Below, piece after piece: positions 6,986-8,229 of a stretch of 8,229 nucleotides of DNA. The first letter of the stretch is position 1. Each line of letters begins with the position of its first letter. Below the pieces are notes generated by a model. That model made no database searches, was not told where the DNA came from, and saw only the letters and a list, made by a program, of their open reading frames with translations. Origin of the DNA: Verrucomicrobiota bacterium (GTDB lineage Bacteria > Verrucomicrobiota > Verrucomicrobiia > Limisphaerales > UBA8199); NCBI GenBank assembly GCA_026397855.1, contig JAPLUA010000239.1, forward strand, positions 1 through 8,229, written 5' to 3'. A program made the position numbers and the translations under genes.

Positions 6986-7010
6986 TAACTAGAAACCCAT
7001 CGCAACACCT

Positions 7011-8219
7011 ATGGACCCCATCAAAAACCCGTTCTCCCCTGGCGCAGGTTCACCCCCGCCCGAGCTGGTGGGCCGCGAGGGAATCCTTGAGCAGGCTCGG
7101 ATACTCCTCGGTCGCATCAAAGAAAGGCGCCCCGAGAAAAGCATCCTCCTCACCGGCCTGCGCGGCGTCGGCAAGACGGTGTTGCTCAATGAGATCGAGC
7201 GCATGGCGGCCAAAGCCGGCTACCGCACCGTGCCCTCGGAAGCGCACGAGGACAAATCGCTCGCGGCGTTGCTGGTGCCACCCCTGCGCAAACTGCTCTT
7301 CGAGCTCGACCGCGTCGCCGGTGCCGGAGACAAAGCCAAACGCGCCCTGGCCGTGCTCAAAGGTTTCATGAGCGGCCTGAAGGTCAAGATGGGAGAGATC
7401 GAAGTCGGCTTGGACATAGACCCCGAAAAGGGTGCCGCGGACAGCGGCGACTTGGAAAGCGACCTGCCCAACCTGTTCCTGGCGGTTGCCGAAGCCGCCG
7501 AGGAACGCCGGATTCCCGTAGCGCTCCTGATTGACGAGCTTCAGTACTTCAATCAGAAGGAACTGAGCGCGCTCATCATGGCTATGCACAGGATGCAGCA
7601 GCGCCAATTGCCCATGCTGCTCCTTGGCGCGGGCCTCCCCATCCTCCCTGGCCTCGTCGGCGAGTCCAAATCCTACGCCGAACGTCTCTTCAGTTTCCCG
7701 GACATCGGCGCTCTTTCCCAAACCGACGCCATCAAGGCCCTCCAAGACCCCACCAAAGCCGCGGGCGTGGACTTCGACGCGGACGCGCTACAAGAAGTCT
7801 TCCGCCTGACCCAAGGCTATCCGTACTTTCTCCAGGAGTGGGGCTACCAGGCGTGGAATCGCGCAGCCGCCTCACCCATCACCTTCCAGGTGGTTCGGGA
7901 CGCCACCCCGACAGTCATTCAACGCCTCGACGCAAACTTCTTCCGCGTCCGCTTCGACCGCCTCACGCCGGGTGAAAAACGGTTTCTGCGCGCCATGGCC
8001 GGCCTCGGGGCCGGCGCCCAACGCACCGGAGACATCGCCGACGCCCTGAAGGTTACGGTCAACGCCCTTGGCCCGGTTCGTTCCAAACTCATCAAGAAAG
8101 GCATGATCTACAGTCCGGCGCATGGCGACATGGCATTCACCGTCCCGCTGTTTGACCAATTCATGCTCCGGGCCATTCCCAACCTCGACTACCCGCCCGT
8201 GACCCGCCCCCCTTCATAA
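7011..8219 (+). CDS. Orphan ORC1/Cdc6-like AAA ATPase with C-terminal winged-helix region
   Basis: A 402-residue cytoplasmic ATPase. The N-terminus carries NPFSPGAGSPPPELVGRE (6-23), a pattern I associate with a widespread family of stand-alone bacterial ATP-binding proteins. LVGRE (19-23) is a box II-like entry. Walker A is GLRGVGKT (49-56) with K55 and T56; Walker B is VALLIDELQYF (170-180) with D175 and E176; PMLLLGAGLP (201-210) fits sensor 1. TQGYPYFLQEWGYQAWN (267-283) matches the lid motif of ORC/STAND-type ATPases. Residues about 318-390 (LTPGEKRFLRAM ... MAFTVPLFDQFMLR) look like a winged helix, so DNA binding is plausible. All ATPase motifs are intact. The substrate and process are unknown; regulation, plasmid-like replication or defence are all possible, and no toxin, nuclease or replication partner is visible within the window. 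No Shine-Dalgarno sequence is seen; the start is fixed by the conserved N-terminus. The stop lies 10 bases before the window end, so a downstream partner would be out of view. Confidence 0.9.
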   Translation: MDPIKNPFSPGAGSPPPELVGREGILEQARILLGRIKERRPEKSILLTGLRGVGKTVLLNEIERMAAKAGYRTVPSEAHEDKSLAALLVPPLRKLLFELDRVAGAGDKAKRALAVLKGFMSGLKVKMGEIEVGLDIDPEKGAADSGDLESDLPNLFLAVAEAAEERRIPVALLIDELQYFNQKELSALIMAMHRMQQRQLPMLLLGAGLPILPGLVGESKSYAERLFSFPDIGALSQTDAIKALQDPTKAAGVDFDADALQEVFRLTQGYPYFLQEWGYQAWNRAAASPITFQVVRDATPTVIQRLDANFFRVRFDRLTPGEKRFLRAMAGLGAGAQRTGDIADALKVTVNALGPVRSKLIKKGMIYSPAHGDMAFTVPLFDQFMLRAIPNLDYPPVTRPPS

Positions 8220-8229
8220 TTCATCCTTC

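Larger units (their letters stand above)
6549..7010. other. Intergenic region with hairpins, repeats and an AT-rich promoter island
   Basis: The 462 bases between the giant exported gene and the ATPase contain, in order: a GAAA-loop hairpin (6583-6608), a cluster of hairpins (6645-6736), a pyrimidine-rich stretch (about 6735-6785), a TTCGATC tandem repeat with a C8 run, the octamer GTGGCCGC repeated at 6865-6872 and 6887-6894, and an AT-rich island (13 G/C among the 60 bases 6936-6995) before the ATPase start. Plus-strand frames open across it give proline/serine-rich peptides that follow the repeats, so I call no gene. Confidence 0.65.

Noticed and set aside
7050..7745. 231-codon minus-strand open frame inside the ATPase gene
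   Set aside because: It is antisense to the intact Walker A and Walker B coding sequence and has no recognisable domain.
1..8229. CRISPR array, tRNA, rRNA or riboswitch
   Set aside because: No regularly spaced direct repeats with spacers, no cloverleaf and no ribosomal core motif were seen by reading; covariance-model searches were not possible here.

Overview
The window looks like a stretch of chromosome from a member of the Verrucomicrobiota, most likely a Pedosphaera/Limisphaerales-type lineage. This is inferred from gene style, not from a database search. The pointers are a pseudopilin-like protein with a C-terminal H-X9-DG motif, a very large exported protein built of immunoglobulin-like and fibronectin type III modules with the C-terminal module common in that group, a Lys/Ala-rich histone-H1-like small protein, and GC-rich coding DNA separated by long, repeat-bearing intergenic stretches.

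Layout. Positions 1-123 hold the last 40 codons of a gene that runs off the left edge, possibly a REP-associated (Y1) transposase tail. A 442-base gap with no convincing gene follows, then a small basic coiled-coil protein (566-943, +). Converging on it from the right are two minus-strand genes separated by 41 bases: an exported class A acid phosphatase of the PAP2 superfamily (1043-1783) and, upstream of it, a prepilin-type H-X9-DG protein (1825-2697). The prepilin-type gene is divergent from a 1171-residue secreted modular protein (3033-6548, +). A 462-base intergenic region follows, holding a strong GAAA-loop hairpin (probable terminator or REP-type palindrome), a cluster of further hairpins resembling a dispersed repeat, a small tandem repeat, a C8 run and an AT-rich promoter island. 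The last gene (7011-8219, +) encodes an orphan ORC1/Cdc6-like AAA ATPase with a C-terminal winged-helix region.

How the parts relate. The phosphatase, the prepilin-type protein and the giant Ig/FN3 protein are all predicted to leave the cytoplasm, so 1043-6548 reads as a cell-surface and periplasm block. Whether they share one process is not shown by the sequence. The ATPase is a separate unit with its own promoter region and no visible partner. I see no CRISPR array, tRNA, rRNA or complete mobile element. No new multi-gene system can be demonstrated here. The best leads are the structured intergenic repeat at 6645-6736 and the promoter and phased AAC motif in front of the orphan ATPase.
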